Shown: positions 25,638 through 35,632, counted from the first letter of the stretch. The stretch: 64,000 nt of DNA from DAOUJI01 sp965219565 (GCA_965219565.1 OZ244780.1:2666001-2730000); one strand, 5' to 3'. Translations and numbers: made by a program. The notes: generated by a model from the sequence alone, not told the origin.

Positions 25638-25677
25638 GGCGTCGAACCCAGCAGCCCGCCACGGTTAACGCGTCTCA

Positions 25678-25708
25678 ATCTTCCCCCTTCTCAGGGGGAA
25701 GATGTTTT
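25678..25708 (+). terminator. Terminator between converging genes
   Basis: ATCTTCCCCC (25678-25687) pairs perfectly with GGGGGAAGAT (25694-25703) around a 6-base loop, followed by GTTTT. It ends the alcohol dehydrogenase transcript 40 bases after its stop and may also stop the opposite transcript. Confidence 0.7.
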
Positions 25709-25768
25709 GAAAGGGTCTAGCGGCGCTGCGGAACTACTGCGCCAGCGGTTGTGGGACGCCTCCGGCGG

Positions 25769-27438
25769 TTAGGAGATAATGAGCCCTTCCTGGGGTTGCG
25801 TCCAGGGCACTGAGGGCAGATGGGCCTGCACCTTGGAGCGCGGCATGTTCAGGTGTCCGATGGGCACGTCGATTATTACCGGGGCTTCGCGTTCCAGCGC
25901 CATCGGAAGCAGTGTCGCCAAGTCCATTGGATCGTCCGCCCTTACGCCGACGGCTCCGAAGGACTCGGCGAAATTCACCAGGTCCTGGTTGTGCAAGTCG
26001 GTCCCGTAGGCTCCAGCGAAGGACTCGTCCAGGTCACGGGCTACGTTGCCATAGACGTCGTCCCTGAAGACGACGGTCGTCACGTTTATCCCGTATTTCA
26101 CCGCCGTTGAAAGCTCAGTGGCGTTGAACATGAACCCGCCGTCTCCGGTGACGCACACTACGGGCCGATCGGGCTCAGCCACCTTCGCGCCCAGTGCCGT
26201 GGGGAACGAATAGCCCGAATCCATGTATGTCTTTGGATGATTCACCGGATAGTGGGTGCGGGAATAGTAGCCAAACTGCGTGACGTCCCAAACCGTGAAA
26301 GTCTCCTCCGGGATGCTGTTCTTGATGGTCTCCAGAATGGGGTATTGGGGCTCCTGGAGCCTAATGTCGTAGTAAGCGATCAGGCGGCGGGCCCCAGCAA
26401 CAGCCTCGGCGGGCGACGAGCGTTCTCCTGCCTTCGCCTCGATCAGGTAGGGAAGCAAGGCTTCGATGGTCGCTTTGGTGTCGCCATGCAGGGGTATCGT
26501 GTTAGCCTGGATTCTGGTGAGTTCGCTGTCGTCTATGTTGATATTCACCAAGGTGCACGACTCTCCGGCCGGGTTGCCCATAGAGAAACGCGATCCGACT
26601 CCAATTACAACGTCGGCGGACTGCATCACTTCGAAAAGCTGGTTCATCTCGTGCCGCTCTCCCGCGGGGCTGACACACGAACCATAGCAGAGCGGGTGAG
26701 TGTCCGGAATAGCTCCCTTACCCCCTCCAGACGTAACAACGGGTATGTTCGTTGCCTCGGCCATTTTCACAAGGGCTTGTTCGGCGCCTGACGACGCCAC
26801 TCCGCCCCCTGTGAATATCAGGGGAAGCCGAGACTGGGCAATGACGTGAGCAACATCCCGGAGTTGTTCCGGTCTCGGCACAATTCGCGATACAGGAGCC
26901 GGGTCCCTCAATTGGACTTCTTCCTGCTCCACCCCTGTCTCGGGAGGAATCTCGAGTAGAACTGGGCGGGGACGTCCTGTGCGCATCTGCCTGAACGCTT
27001 CAGACACGGCATCGGGATTTCCCTGGGCCTGAGGGCCTGACGACGCCACTTGGTCACTGGGCGCAGCACTTCAGCCTGGTTCACGACTTGATGAACGGCG
27101 CCGAGGTCTTTGCCGATCTGGCCTCGAGGGATCTGGCCGGCGATGAGGAACACAGGCGAGGACCTGGCAAATGCAGTGGCGACGCCAGCGGCGGCATTGT
27201 AGACACCCGTGCCGGGAACAACCAAGGCTACTCCCGGTTTTCCCGACGCGCGGGCATAACCGTCGGCCATGTGCGCCGCCCCTTGTTCGTGGCGGGTCGT
27301 GACCAGGCGAATGCTCGGCTCATCCCGCATGGCGAAGACAATACCGGACATATGTATGCCCGGAATCCCAAACACCACTTCGACGCCTTCCCTGACAAGC
27401 GACTTGACCAGGGCTTCGCCCCCGGTCATTTTGACCAT
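25769..27438 (-). pseudogene. Thiamine-pyrophosphate enzyme (acetolactate-synthase-like), one frameshift
   Basis: The start at 27438 reads MVKMTGGEALVKSLVREGVE and has FGIPGIHMSGIVFAM, the catalytic-Glu region TTRHEQGAAHMADGYARA, and runs to VLRPVTKW. After about 27014 the homology moves to another frame, AVSEAFRQMRTGRPRPVLLE, and continues to 25769 through the central domain and the TPP-binding GDGGFMFNATELSTAVKYG. The break lies at a GGG run (27014-27016), where one base appears missing. Joined, the product is about 555 residues, the normal length of ALS-like enzymes. The metal-ligand Asn expected after the GDG motif is Asp (VVFRDDVYGN). Substrate class is uncertain. Sequence error or a true lesion cannot be told apart here. 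Confidence 0.75.
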
Positions 27439-27489
27439 AGCTCACCTATTCAGTTTGATGCGGGGTTTGGCGTTGTAGAGGAGACGGAG

Positions 27490-27891
27490 TCACTCATTGA
27501 ACGCCGACAGAGCTTCCGGCTGAGTGGCGTAGGTAGGAACGATGATGTCGAAGCCGCTGACCCGGAACACGTCGGCGACCGAATCCGAGAGAGAGCACAC
27601 CGCAAACTTTCCAGTGCTTTCCTGCAGCTCCTTGGCGGCAACCAGTATTACTCTGAGACCGGCGCTGCTGATGTAGGAAAGATGCTCCAAGTCCGAGACA
27701 AGAGCGGTGACGTTCTTTTCCAAAACGCTTGTCAAGGCATCCTGGAATTTAAGAGAGTTGATTCCGTCGACACGGCCGGCGGCCTTTGCCACCACAGTGC
27801 CGGCTTCTAGCCGGCATTCCAGCGTCAGGCCCCCGATATCCGCAATCGTCTAGGTCGTGACCCCTTCAACTTCCTGCTCGTTAGTTCCCAT
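27490..27891 (-). pseudogene. STAS-domain anti-sigma-antagonist-like protein with in-frame TAG
   Basis: A STAS domain is clear: AGRVDGINSLKFQDAL, ALVSDLEHLSYISSAGLRVI with the usual phosphorylatable Ser, and FAVCSLSDSVADVFRVSGFD. The first strand of the fold (LTLECRLEAGTVVAKAAG) reads upstream of the only GTG (27795). It leads back in frame to an ATG at 27891 with a purine-rich site (GGGAGAG), but codon 14 is TAG (27850-27852). So the gene is either broken by a nonsense change or is translated from a rare CTG near 27828 that has GGGGG upstream. Such proteins bind anti-sigma kinases or act in partner switching. It lies between speE and the damaged TPP gene. Confidence 0.6.
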
Positions 27892-27960
27892 AGCGACTCT
27901 CTCCCTAATATAGCTATCCCTGATTCTACATCTCGCCAGGGGTTAGCGCACGGCATCGGG

Positions 27961-28890
27961 CTATACCATGAAGACGGGGGTGTCGTCGGTGACGATGCGG
28001 GGTTCTTGAGCGATGCCCTTGCGGAGGTGTTTGGGGAGGGAGAAGATGCGCCGGTGGGCCGTACCATCATAGGCTAGGAGTTCACCCCCCAGCCTCTCTT
28101 CAATTAGCCTATCGACGTCCTCAGGGAGCATGTCCGCTGGTGGAACGGCGGGCACAGCGCCTTCGGTAAAGGCCAGGGTAAAGCCCCACAGGGTGGTGAA
28201 GGCCGGTACGAACACCGTGTAAGCGGCGACTGACGGGAACACCTGGCCGAGGGTCTTGACGATGGGAGTGAAACATTCCTGGTAGTTAATCAGCGCCGTC
28301 GGCCCGGACTGGGTCACCAACATCCCGCCGGGGTTCAGGGCCGCCTGTGCGATTTCGTAGAACTCCCGGGTGTACAGCAAGTATGCCGGCCCTTCTTCAA
28401 TGGGGTCCACCAGGTCAAGCACTAGAACGTCGAACTTCTTGTCGCAGGTCCGAAGGTATTCCCGGGCGTCCTCATGCCGCAGCTCCAACCGAAGATCGTC
28501 GAAGCTGCCTTGATGATGGTTCGGCAGGTGATCCCGGCATATGCGAACGGCTTCCTCATCCAAATCGACCATCACGACCCGCTCCACCGATGGGTGGCGC
28601 AAGACTTCTCGGAGCGTGGCGCCCTCTCCTCCTCCGCCTATGAAGACGGACTTGGGGCCGGGGTGGAGAAACATGACCGGATGCACCAGCGATTCGTGGT
28701 AGATGTGCTCATCCACTTCCGTGGACTGAGTTTTGTCGTCCAACACCAGGCAGCGGCCAAAGGCGGGGGTGTCAAGCACGTCTACGGATTGGTATTGGGT
28801 CCGGCCTGTGTGTATAACGTCATGGACCCGGTACACCGCCAAAACGTCGGCGGTCACCAACTCGAAATGCCATCTTCCTGTTAGCTGCAT
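27961..28890 (-). CDS. speE: Polyamine aminopropyltransferase, thermospermine-synthase-like
   Basis: The 309-residue product is a spermidine/spermine-synthase family enzyme that transfers an aminopropyl group from decarboxylated SAM. The decarboxy-SAM site is GGGGEGATLREVLRH and the second conserved block is LDLVDPIEEGPAYLLYTREF. Glu in place of Asp in GGGEG, and the DPIEEGP form, resemble ACL5-type thermospermine synthases and some thermophile enzymes rather than typical SpeE. The amine acceptor therefore may be spermidine rather than putrescine. It is the last gene of the SAM/polyamine run, 34 bases after speD, which supplies its substrate; its by-product MTA would go to MtnP. Confidence 0.9.
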   Translation of the reverse strand: MQLTGRWHFELVTADVLAVYRVHDVIHTGRTQYQSVDVLDTPAFGRCLVLDDKTQSTEVDEHIYHESLVHPVMFLHPGPKSVFIGGGGEGATLREVLRHPSVERVVMVDLDEEAVRICRDHLPNHHQGSFDDLRLELRHEDAREYLRTCDKKFDVLVLDLVDPIEEGPAYLLYTREFYEIAQAALNPGGMLVTQSGPTALINYQECFTPIVKTLGQVFPSVAAYTVFVPAFTTLWGFTLAFTEGAVPAVPPADMLPEDVDRLIEERLGGELLAYDGTAHRRIFSLPKHLRKGIAQEPRIVTDDTPVFMV

Positions 28891-28924
28891 CTGGTGGATT
28901 GGCGTTTGGGCAGTTGGGCGGCCA

Positions 28925-29296
28925 TTAGCTGGAACTGGCTAGAACCTGCGGGACTTTGCCTCTGATGACCTTCTCAAAAGAGAAGTCCTTGCACTCAAGC
29001 CTGTCTGCCAGGAATCTTGCGGCCCGCTCGGGGTCGAGGGACGTGCCACAGGTGAACAGGTCCGCCGCCGCGTATCCATACTCCGGCCAGGTGTGTATGC
29101 AGAAATGCGACTCGGAAATAGCGAGAATTCCTGTGACGCCTTGTGGTTGGAACTGATGGAACGACTCTCCGATAACGTGGACGCCTACCTGGTCGGCCGC
29201 CGCTTTCATCGAGTCTTTTATGTAATGGAGATCGTTAAGCAGGGCGGGGTTGCACTGCCTGAGCTCAAGCAACAGATGCGTACCTACGACATTCAA
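28925..29296 (-). CDS. speD: S-adenosylmethionine decarboxylase proenzyme
   Basis: The 123-residue protein is the short, prokaryotic class 1B form. It self-cleaves before Ser63 in LAISESHFCIHTWPE to form the pyruvoyl group; His68 and Cys83 (LFTCG) match the known processing and catalytic residues of the Thermotoga enzyme in both identity and numbering. Product is decarboxylated SAM, used by the aminopropyltransferase encoded next. It starts with ATG at 29296 and sits 104 bases after the phosphoglucomutase gene on the same strand. No arginine or ornithine decarboxylase is in the window. Confidence 0.95.
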   Translation of the reverse strand: MNVVGTHLLLELRQCNPALLNDLHYIKDSMKAAADQVGVHVIGESFHQFQPQGVTGILAISESHFCIHTWPEYGYAAADLFTCGTSLDPERAARFLADRLECKDFSFEKVIRGKVPQVLASSS

Positions 29297-29400
29297 TCAC
29301 CTTCCCCCCTGTTCGGATTGGATTTTTGCGTACAAAACTAGATTCTACCTTCACAGACGGTTCTTGCCAATACCCCAGCCCGAATTGGCCCCAATAACCC

Positions 29401-30825
29401 TTACACTCCCAACATGTCCTGCATCTCGTCCAGGATGGACTGCACCAGTTTAGGACTATTGGCCTCGCAGTATATCCTGAGAAGAGGTTCGGTGCCGGAA
29501 AACCTCACCAGGACCCAGGCGTTGTCCTCCAAGTGGAACCTCTTGCCGTCCTCGGCGTCGGCGCCCACCACGGGCACGCCCGCGATACGGTCAGGGTTCG
29601 CCGATTCCAACGCTTTGAGCACAGCCTCCCTCTTGCCAGGGTCATAGGTAATGTCCCGCCGGTCAAAGTCGAGACGGCCCACCGCTTCATAGAGTCGGTC
29701 CAACAACTCCGACGGCCGTTTCCCAGTCTTGGCCATATACTCCAGCACCAGAAGTCCACTGAGTATACCGTCCCTTTCGGGGATATGGCCCCGTACGCTG
29801 TAGCCGCCGCTCTCCTCACCCCCGATGAGGGCGTCTTCTCTTATCATTATGGGGCACACGTACTTGAACCCCACGGGCGTCTCGAACACAGGCGACTGGA
29901 ACATATCGCCCAGCCGGTCAATCATCCTGGTTGAAGTGAGAGACTTGACCAGCGCGCCCCGTTCGCCTTTCACGTCAAGGAGGTAGTGGGCGATAACTGC
30001 AAAGGTCTGGTGTGTGGTGAAGAAGGCCCCCTTCTCGTCCACTATGCCCACCCTGTCGGCGTCGCCGTCAAAGGCAATGCCCACGTCCGCGTGGCTGTCC
30101 TGCACGAGCCGGACCAGCTGGCCCAAGTTGCGGGCTATCGGCTCCGGCCTCTCCAAGCCGGGGAACGCAGGGTTCCTCTCTCCGTGTATCTGTACCAAGT
30201 CTAGGCCACCCCGATCAGCCAAAAGCTCCGGGAGATAGCCCGACCCGGCGCCGTACATGGCGTCCACCGCCACCTTGACTCCTGAGCCGCGGATGGCCTC
30301 CAGGTCCACCATGCGGCCCACGTGCTCCATGTAGGGAGCCGCCGGGTCCAGGTCCGACACAAGGCCGTCGGCCCTGGCCTTCACGATGGGTACGGAAACC
30401 ACGCCGGTCGTCTCAGCAGATTCTATGTGGGCTTCCAATCGTTCAGTAATCTCAGGAGTGGCGCTCCCGGCGTAGTCGGGCTTGTACTTGAAGCCGTTCC
30501 ACAGCGAAGGGTTATGGCTGGCGGTGATAATGGCGCCGCCGCCGGCCTTCTTATCCAGGATGTTGTAGCTGATGACTGGCGTGGGCGAAGGCTTGGTCGA
30601 TAGCCATACCGGAATGCCGTTCCCCGCCATGACCTCCGCAACGCGAGCTGCGAACTCCTCTGACGCGAAACGGGTATCGTAGCCCAGCACGAGGCCGCGG
30701 TCCGCCAGTCCTTCGCTTTTGAGGTATGCGGCGACTCCCTGAGCGCACAGGGCCACGTTGTCGTAGGTGAAGTCGTCCGCTATGACTCCTCGCCAGCCAT
30801 CAGTGCCAAAACGGATCACGGACAT
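29401..30825 (-). CDS. Phosphoglucomutase/phosphomannomutase family protein
   Basis: A 474-residue alpha-D-phosphohexomutase. The four signature loops are present: the phosphoserine loop TASHNPSLWNGFK, the metal loop DGDADRVGI, the sugar loop GGEESGGYS, and the phosphate loop RFSGTEPLLRIY. It starts FGTDGWRGVIADDFT, typical of the group. It interconverts hexose 1- and 6-phosphates; whether glucose, mannose or glucosamine is preferred cannot be read. It lies inside the SAM-cycle run, 30 bases after metK, with no obvious metabolic link to it. Confidence 0.93.
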   Translation of the reverse strand: MSVIRFGTDGWRGVIADDFTYDNVALCAQGVAAYLKSEGLADRGLVLGYDTRFASEEFAARVAEVMAGNGIPVWLSTKPSPTPVISYNILDKKAGGGAIITASHNPSLWNGFKYKPDYAGSATPEITERLEAHIESAETTGVVSVPIVKARADGLVSDLDPAAPYMEHVGRMVDLEAIRGSGVKVAVDAMYGAGSGYLPELLADRGGLDLVQIHGERNPAFPGLERPEPIARNLGQLVRLVQDSHADVGIAFDGDADRVGIVDEKGAFFTTHQTFAVIAHYLLDVKGERGALVKSLTSTRMIDRLGDMFQSPVFETPVGFKYVCPIMIREDALIGGEESGGYSVRGHIPERDGILSGLLVLEYMAKTGKRPSELLDRLYEAVGRLDFDRRDITYDPGKREAVLKALESANPDRIAGVPVVGADAEDGKRFHLEDNAWVLVRFSGTEPLLRIYCEANSPKLVQSILDEMQDMLGV

Positions 30826-30855
30826 AGCTGACTCTTCCCTACCGCCGACAGGACG

Positions 30856-32076
30856 CTAGAGCCCGGCCTCCGCGCGTAGGGCATCGGCCTTGTCAGTCCT
30901 TTCCCAGGGAAGGTCCAGGTCGTCGCGGCCGAAGTGCCCGTAGGCGGCGGTCCCCTTGTAGATGGGCCGCCTCAGTCCCAAGCTCTGGATGATGGCGGCC
31001 GGACGTAGGTCGAAATGCTTGCTGGTCAGTTCGTTGATGACCGAGTCTTCAACGTGATTGGTGCCAAAGGTCTCGACGCTTACTGAGGTGGGCTGGGCCC
31101 TGCCTATGGCGTAGGAGACCTGAATCTCGGCCCGGTCGCACAGGCCCGCGGCTACCAGATTCTTGGCCACATAGCGTGCAGCGTAGGCCGCCGAGCGGTC
31201 CACCTTGGTCGGGTCCTTACCCGAGAAGGCGCCTCCGCCGTGGCGGGCCAGGCCACCGTAGGTATCCACGAGAATCTTGCGCCCGGTCAGACCGGTGTCA
31301 GCCATCGGCCCGCCTATGGCGAACCTGCCGCTGGGGTTCACGAAGAACTTGGTCTCTTCGTCTATGAGGTTCTCCGGCACCACCGACCTTATGACATGAT
31401 CGACCATGTCCCTCTCTATTACGTCATTGGGAGCATCCGGTGCGTGCTGAGTCGAGATAATCACAGTGTCGACCCGCTCCGGGACGCCGTACTTATACTC
31501 CACAGTCACCTGGGACTTCCCGTCGGGCCTGAGGTAGTCGAATTGGCCATTCTTTCTCACCTGGCTCAGTCTATGGCACAGCCTATGGGACAGGCTAATG
31601 GGCAGGGGCATGAGCTCTTCCGTCTCGTTGCAAGCGAAACCCACCATCATCCCCTGGTCACCGGCGCCTATCAGGTCCAGGTCCTCTTCGCTTACGGCGG
31701 ATACGTCAGAGGTCCTTACCTCCAGAGAGCGGGAGACTCCGCCGCTGATGTCCCTGGACTGCTCCTGTATGGATACCATGACCCCGCAGCTCTTATAGTC
31801 GATGCCGTATTCGGCGTCGGTGTATCCCACTTCTTTCAGGGTTTCCCTGACGATACTGGGAACATCGACGTAGCTGTTGGTGGTGATTTCGCCCATCACC
31901 ACGACAAGTCCGTTGGTTACGGCCGTCTCACAGGCTACTCGACCCTCCGGGTCTTGAGACAAGATGGAGTCCAGGACCGCGTCCGATATCTGATCACACA
32001 GCTTGTCCGGGTGTCCTTCGGTCACCGACTCCGAGGTGAACACGTATTTCGGAGATTGCATGAAGCTGTAAGCCAT
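30856..32076 (-). CDS. metK: S-adenosylmethionine synthetase
   Basis: The 406-residue product is a complete MetK: TEGHPDKLCDQISDAVLDS at the N-terminus with the ATP-binding His, GAGDQGMMVGFACNE, and GGGAFSGKDPTKVDRSAAY with the P-loop-like segment. It makes SAM from methionine and ATP. CTAGGAGGATAAGCT gives a strong ribosome site. It is preceded by ahcY on the same strand, so SAM synthesis and removal of S-adenosylhomocysteine are coupled in one unit. Length is normal for the family. Confidence 0.97.
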   Translation of the reverse strand: MAYSFMQSPKYVFTSESVTEGHPDKLCDQISDAVLDSILSQDPEGRVACETAVTNGLVVVMGEITTNSYVDVPSIVRETLKEVGYTDAEYGIDYKSCGVMVSIQEQSRDISGGVSRSLEVRTSDVSAVSEEDLDLIGAGDQGMMVGFACNETEELMPLPISLSHRLCHRLSQVRKNGQFDYLRPDGKSQVTVEYKYGVPERVDTVIISTQHAPDAPNDVIERDMVDHVIRSVVPENLIDEETKFFVNPSGRFAIGGPMADTGLTGRKILVDTYGGLARHGGGAFSGKDPTKVDRSAAYAARYVAKNLVAAGLCDRAEIQVSYAIGRAQPTSVSVETFGTNHVEDSVINELTSKHFDLRPAAIIQSLGLRRPIYKGTAAYGHFGRDDLDLPWERTDKADALRAEAGL

Positions 32077-32148
32077 AGCTTATCCTCCTAGTCTTATAAA
32101 CGGTCCGGACTTGCTGCCCGCCCGTTGTAATCTTGCTGCCGCAAGGGC

Positions 32149-33408
32149 TTATGTGCCCTCTTCCCAGCTTTCCAGGTATTTCTGCTGCTCGGGCGAAAGA
32201 GTGTCTATCTCCACTCCCATCGCCTTGAGCTTCAACCGTCCGACTTCCTTGTCGAGATACTTGGGCACAGGATACACGCCGGGGGAAAGGTCCCTGTTGT
32301 TCACCAGGTATTCGACGCTGAGGGCCTGGTTGGCAAAGCTCATGTCCATGACGCTGGACGGGTGTCCCTCGGCGGCGGAGAGGTTCACGAGCCGTCCGTC
32401 GGCCAGCAGGTATATGCGCCGCCCATCTTTCATCTTGTACTCGTCCACAAAGGGGCGAACGAGTTCCTTGCTGACGGACATGGCCTCCAGTGACGGGATG
32501 TCAATCTCCACGTTGAAGTGGCCGCTGTTGCATATAATGGCGCCGTCGGGCAAGTTCTCGATATGGGCCTTGCCGACTGCGTGCAGGCCGCCCGTAACGG
32601 TGATGATTACGTCGGCGGTCTTGGCGGCTTCCAAGCTGGGCTTCACTTCGAAGCCGTCCATGATGGCTTCCAGCGCCTTCACCGGCTCGATCTCTATTAC
32701 CGTCACATGGGACCCCAGTCCCCTGGCCCTGTTGGCCACGCCCCTTCCGCACCAGCCGTAGCCGTAAACGACTACGCGGCGGCCCGACCATAGGATGTTA
32801 GTGGCCCTGGTGATGCCGTCCAACGTGCTCTGGCCAGTGCCGTAGCGGTTGTCGAAGAAGTGCTTGGTGTCCGCCTCGTTGACCGCGATGATGGGGTACT
32901 TCAGTTGTCCGTCCTGGGCCATAGCCTCCAGGCGGATAACACCAGTGGTGGTCTCCTCTGCGCCGCCTATGATGTCGGCCAACTGGGAGGTGCGCTCTTT
33001 GTGGAGCACCGTAACCAGGTCCGCCCCGTCGTCCATGGTTATCTGGGGCTTGTGGTCCAGTACGGCGTTGATGTGGCCGTAATACGTCTGGTCGTTCTCG
33101 CCTTTGATGGCGAAGGTGGGGATGCCGTACTCCTCGACCAGAGCGGCTGCCACCTCGTCCTGGGTGCTCAACGGATTGCTGGCGCACAGCGCTACATCCG
33201 CGCCTCCGTCTTTCAGCGCCAGCACCAAGTTGGCCGTCTCCGTTGTCACGTGCAGGCAGGCCGACATCCGCAGCCCTTGGAAGGGCTGTTCCTCCTTGAA
33301 CCGCTCCCTTATCTGGTTGATGACCTGCATCTCCCTGGCCGCCCAACGGATGCGTTTAACTCCGTCGCCCGCCAGCGATCGGTCTTTTACGTCTCCAAGT
33401 GTACTCAA
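32149..33408 (-). CDS. ahcY: Adenosylhomocysteinase
   Basis: A 419-residue SAH hydrolase: IRWAAREMQVINQIRERF, MSACLHVTTETANLVLAL, CASNPLSTQDEVAAAL, then the NAD-binding VVYGYGWCGRGVA and the C-terminal NLSAAEGHPSSVMDMSF. It lacks the 40-residue insert of some bacterial forms, giving the archaeal/Thermotoga-like length. It splits S-adenosylhomocysteine to homocysteine and adenosine. The gene is between pfkB and metK; the kinase upstream could remove adenosine and pull the reaction forward. AGGAGGAACATTTG supports the start (TGAGTACACTT context, ATG at 33408). Confidence 0.96.
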   Translation of the reverse strand: MSTLGDVKDRSLAGDGVKRIRWAAREMQVINQIRERFKEEQPFQGLRMSACLHVTTETANLVLALKDGGADVALCASNPLSTQDEVAAALVEEYGIPTFAIKGENDQTYYGHINAVLDHKPQITMDDGADLVTVLHKERTSQLADIIGGAEETTTGVIRLEAMAQDGQLKYPIIAVNEADTKHFFDNRYGTGQSTLDGITRATNILWSGRRVVVYGYGWCGRGVANRARGLGSHVTVIEIEPVKALEAIMDGFEVKPSLEAAKTADVIITVTGGLHAVGKAHIENLPDGAIICNSGHFNVEIDIPSLEAMSVSKELVRPFVDEYKMKDGRRIYLLADGRLVNLSAAEGHPSSVMDMSFANQALSVEYLVNNRDLSPGVYPVPKYLDKEVGRLKLKAMGVEIDTLSPEQQKYLESWEEGT

Positions 33409-33452
33409 ATGTTCCTCCTAGAACGGCCCTGTCCGGTAAAATGTTCCGGCTG

Positions 33453-34400
33453 TCACCGGAGGGGCAATGCGTCGTCTCCGTTAAAACTTCCGAGGTCTGA
33501 GATGGCCCGGAACCTCTCTGAGATGTCGTTGGGGCCCAGAGAGCGCAGCTTGTCCACGCTGAAGCTTTGCACTGCAAAAGAACCCATCACCGAGCCCACC
33601 GCGGCCGCCCTTTTGAACTGCTCTGAGTTGACCTCTCCCACGGAGGCCAGATAGCCCATGAAGCCACCGGCGAACGAGTCCCCGGCGCCCGTCGGGTCCA
33701 CCACGTCGTCCAGGGGAAAGGCTGGAGCCGAGAACACTGAGTCCTCCGTGAATTGTATGACGCCGTGGTCGCCCCTCTTTATGACCGCCAGCTTGGGGCC
33801 AAGGCTGAGCATATATTGAGCCGCCTTGACTATGTTGAGAGTCTTTACGTGGGGGGCCGCAAACATCCGAGTCTCCCCCTCGTCCATAAAGACCACGTCA
33901 ACCCGCTTTATCACCTCGGTCAGGGATTCCCGGGTGTCCCCGTCAATCCAGAAGTTCATGGTGTCCACGCCGATGAGTTGAGGCCTTTCCTCCATCTGGT
34001 CCAAAACGTTCAACTGAAGTTCAGGTTGAATGTTGCCCAGAAACAGAAAAGGAGCCTTCCGGTGTTGGGGGCCCAACTGAGGCGAAAAGTCGGCGAAGAC
34101 ATTGAGCTGGGTGTCCAGGGTCCAGCGGGTGTTCACGTCTTCTACGTCGTACTCCCCGGCCCAACGGAAGGTCTTGCCCTTGGCTATCTCTAGACCCGAC
34201 ACGTCCACTTCGTGGCTTTTGAGGAGGTCGATGTCAGACCGGGCGAAGTCCTCCCCAACCACACCTACCATCTGTACTGAGTCGAAATAGCTGGCGGCTA
34301 TCGCGAAGTAAGTGGCGGAACCTCCAAGGGAGTCCTCCCTGCTGCCGTGGGAGGTTTTGACGGAATCGTAGGCGACGGACCCAACGACGACGACCGACAT
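33453..34400 (-). CDS. PfkB-family carbohydrate/nucleoside kinase
   Basis: The 315-residue protein has the ribokinase fold: VVVGSVAYDSVKTSHG, a GGSATYFAIAASYF region, and the catalytic signature DPTGAGDSFAGGFMGYLA with the base Asp. The substrate is not fixed by sequence. Its place between ahcY and mtnP in the SAM/MTA unit suggests adenosine kinase, or a kinase for a methylthioribose-type sugar; this is inference. It follows the rhodanese gene by 4 bases, so they are tightly coupled. Confidence 0.85.
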   Translation of the reverse strand: MSVVVVGSVAYDSVKTSHGSREDSLGGSATYFAIAASYFDSVQMVGVVGEDFARSDIDLLKSHEVDVSGLEIAKGKTFRWAGEYDVEDVNTRWTLDTQLNVFADFSPQLGPQHRKAPFLFLGNIQPELQLNVLDQMEERPQLIGVDTMNFWIDGDTRESLTEVIKRVDVVFMDEGETRMFAAPHVKTLNIVKAAQYMLSLGPKLAVIKRGDHGVIQFTEDSVFSAPAFPLDDVVDPTGAGDSFAGGFMGYLASVGEVNSEQFKRAAAVGSVMGSFAVQSFSVDKLRSLGPNDISERFRAISDLGSFNGDDALPLR

Positions 34401-34404
34401 TTCT

Positions 34405-34764
34405 CTATATGTCCTCGCCGTAGGATGTGGGCAGGTTCGCGCTTATCCAGGTCGGGGTGCCGTCTTCAATGTTGTACAGGTCCTCGGGATTCATCCCCAT
34501 GGCGGCCGCCATCTCACAGGCCAGTCCGCTGCGCACTCCGGCGGCGCAGATAAACAGCAGCTTCGTATCCGAGGGCAGCTCGTCCATGCGGCCCATGATG
34601 TCGTCCACAGGAATGTGGATTGCGCCGGTTGCATGGCCGGCGACCCACTCATCGTCACGCCTTACGTCTACGATAGCCGTTCCCTCAGGGTCCTCTTCGA
34701 GCATCTTATGGGCCTCAAGGGAATCGACTCTGAAATATGGCTCTCCGGGTTCTCGCCTAGGCAT
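34405..34764 (-). CDS. Rhodanese-like domain protein
   Basis: A single rhodanese domain of 119 residues: EGTAIVDVRRDDEWVAGHAT, GAIHIPVDDIMGRMDEL, and the active-site loop FICAAGVRSG with the catalytic Cys. Such proteins carry a persulfide and move sulfur between partners. It lies 12 bases after mtnP and 4 before pfkB, so it is part of the sulfur-metabolite unit. It has no signal peptide. The sulfur donor and acceptor are unknown. Confidence 0.92.
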   Translation of the reverse strand: MPRREPGEPYFRVDSLEAHKMLEEDPEGTAIVDVRRDDEWVAGHATGAIHIPVDDIMGRMDELPSDTKLLFICAAGVRSGLACEMAAAMGMNPEDLYNIEDGTPTWISANLPTSYGEDI

Positions 34765-34776
34765 GAACTCTTCTCC

Positions 34777-35632
34777 TCAGCTCAGGTATTTGCCTATTAT
34801 CAGATGTAGGCGTTCTTTGATTTCCGACGTTACTCGGTCAGGCGACGTGATTATCGAGTCCTTAAGGGCATCCGAACAAAGACAGTCCCGACGACCCGGG
34901 ATCTGTGACAATATGGACCTGAGAATGTCTTTGGAGATGGCGACGTTCTTGGAGAGGTTGGCCACAACCATCTCCACAGTCACGTCCTCTTCAGATTCGT
35001 GCCAGCAGTCGTAGTCGGTGATACAAGCAAGGGTAGCATAACAAATCTCGGCTTCGCGGGCCAGTTTTGCCTCCGGGAGGGCCGTCATGCCGATGATGTC
35101 GGCTCCCCAAGACCTGTACATGAAGGACTCGGCCCGGGTCGAAAAGGCGGGCCCCTCCATAACCACGCAGGCGCCTCCCCTGTGGACTGTGGCGCCGACG
35201 GCCTGGGCGCTCCGATGCAGGACTCCGCTCAAGACTGGACAGAACGGATCTGCGAAACCCACGTGGGCTACTATCCCGTCACCGAAGAAGGTGGACGAGC
35301 GTTGCAGTGTGCGATCGATAAGCTGGTCGGGAATGACGATGTCCAGCGGTTTCAGCTCTTCCTTAAGGCTGCCCACCGCGCTTACGGAGATGATCATCTC
35401 CACTCCAAGGGACTTCAATGCGTAGATGTTCGCTTGTGCAGGCATGTGTGTTGGCATGATCCTGTGGCCTTTGCCATGACGGGGGAGAAAGGCTACCTTC
35501 ACATCTTCCAACACTCCCACAATCACCGAGTCACTGGGACTGCCGAAAGGGGTGTCCAATTCCAGTTCCCGGGCGTCCGTCAGGCCATCCATGCGGTAGA
35601 GCCCGCTTCCGCCGATAATTCCTACCGTGGCT

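Noticed and set aside
27825..28070. 81-residue open frame on the minus strand after speE
   Set aside because: It lies across the speE end in another frame and has no homology or ribosome site.
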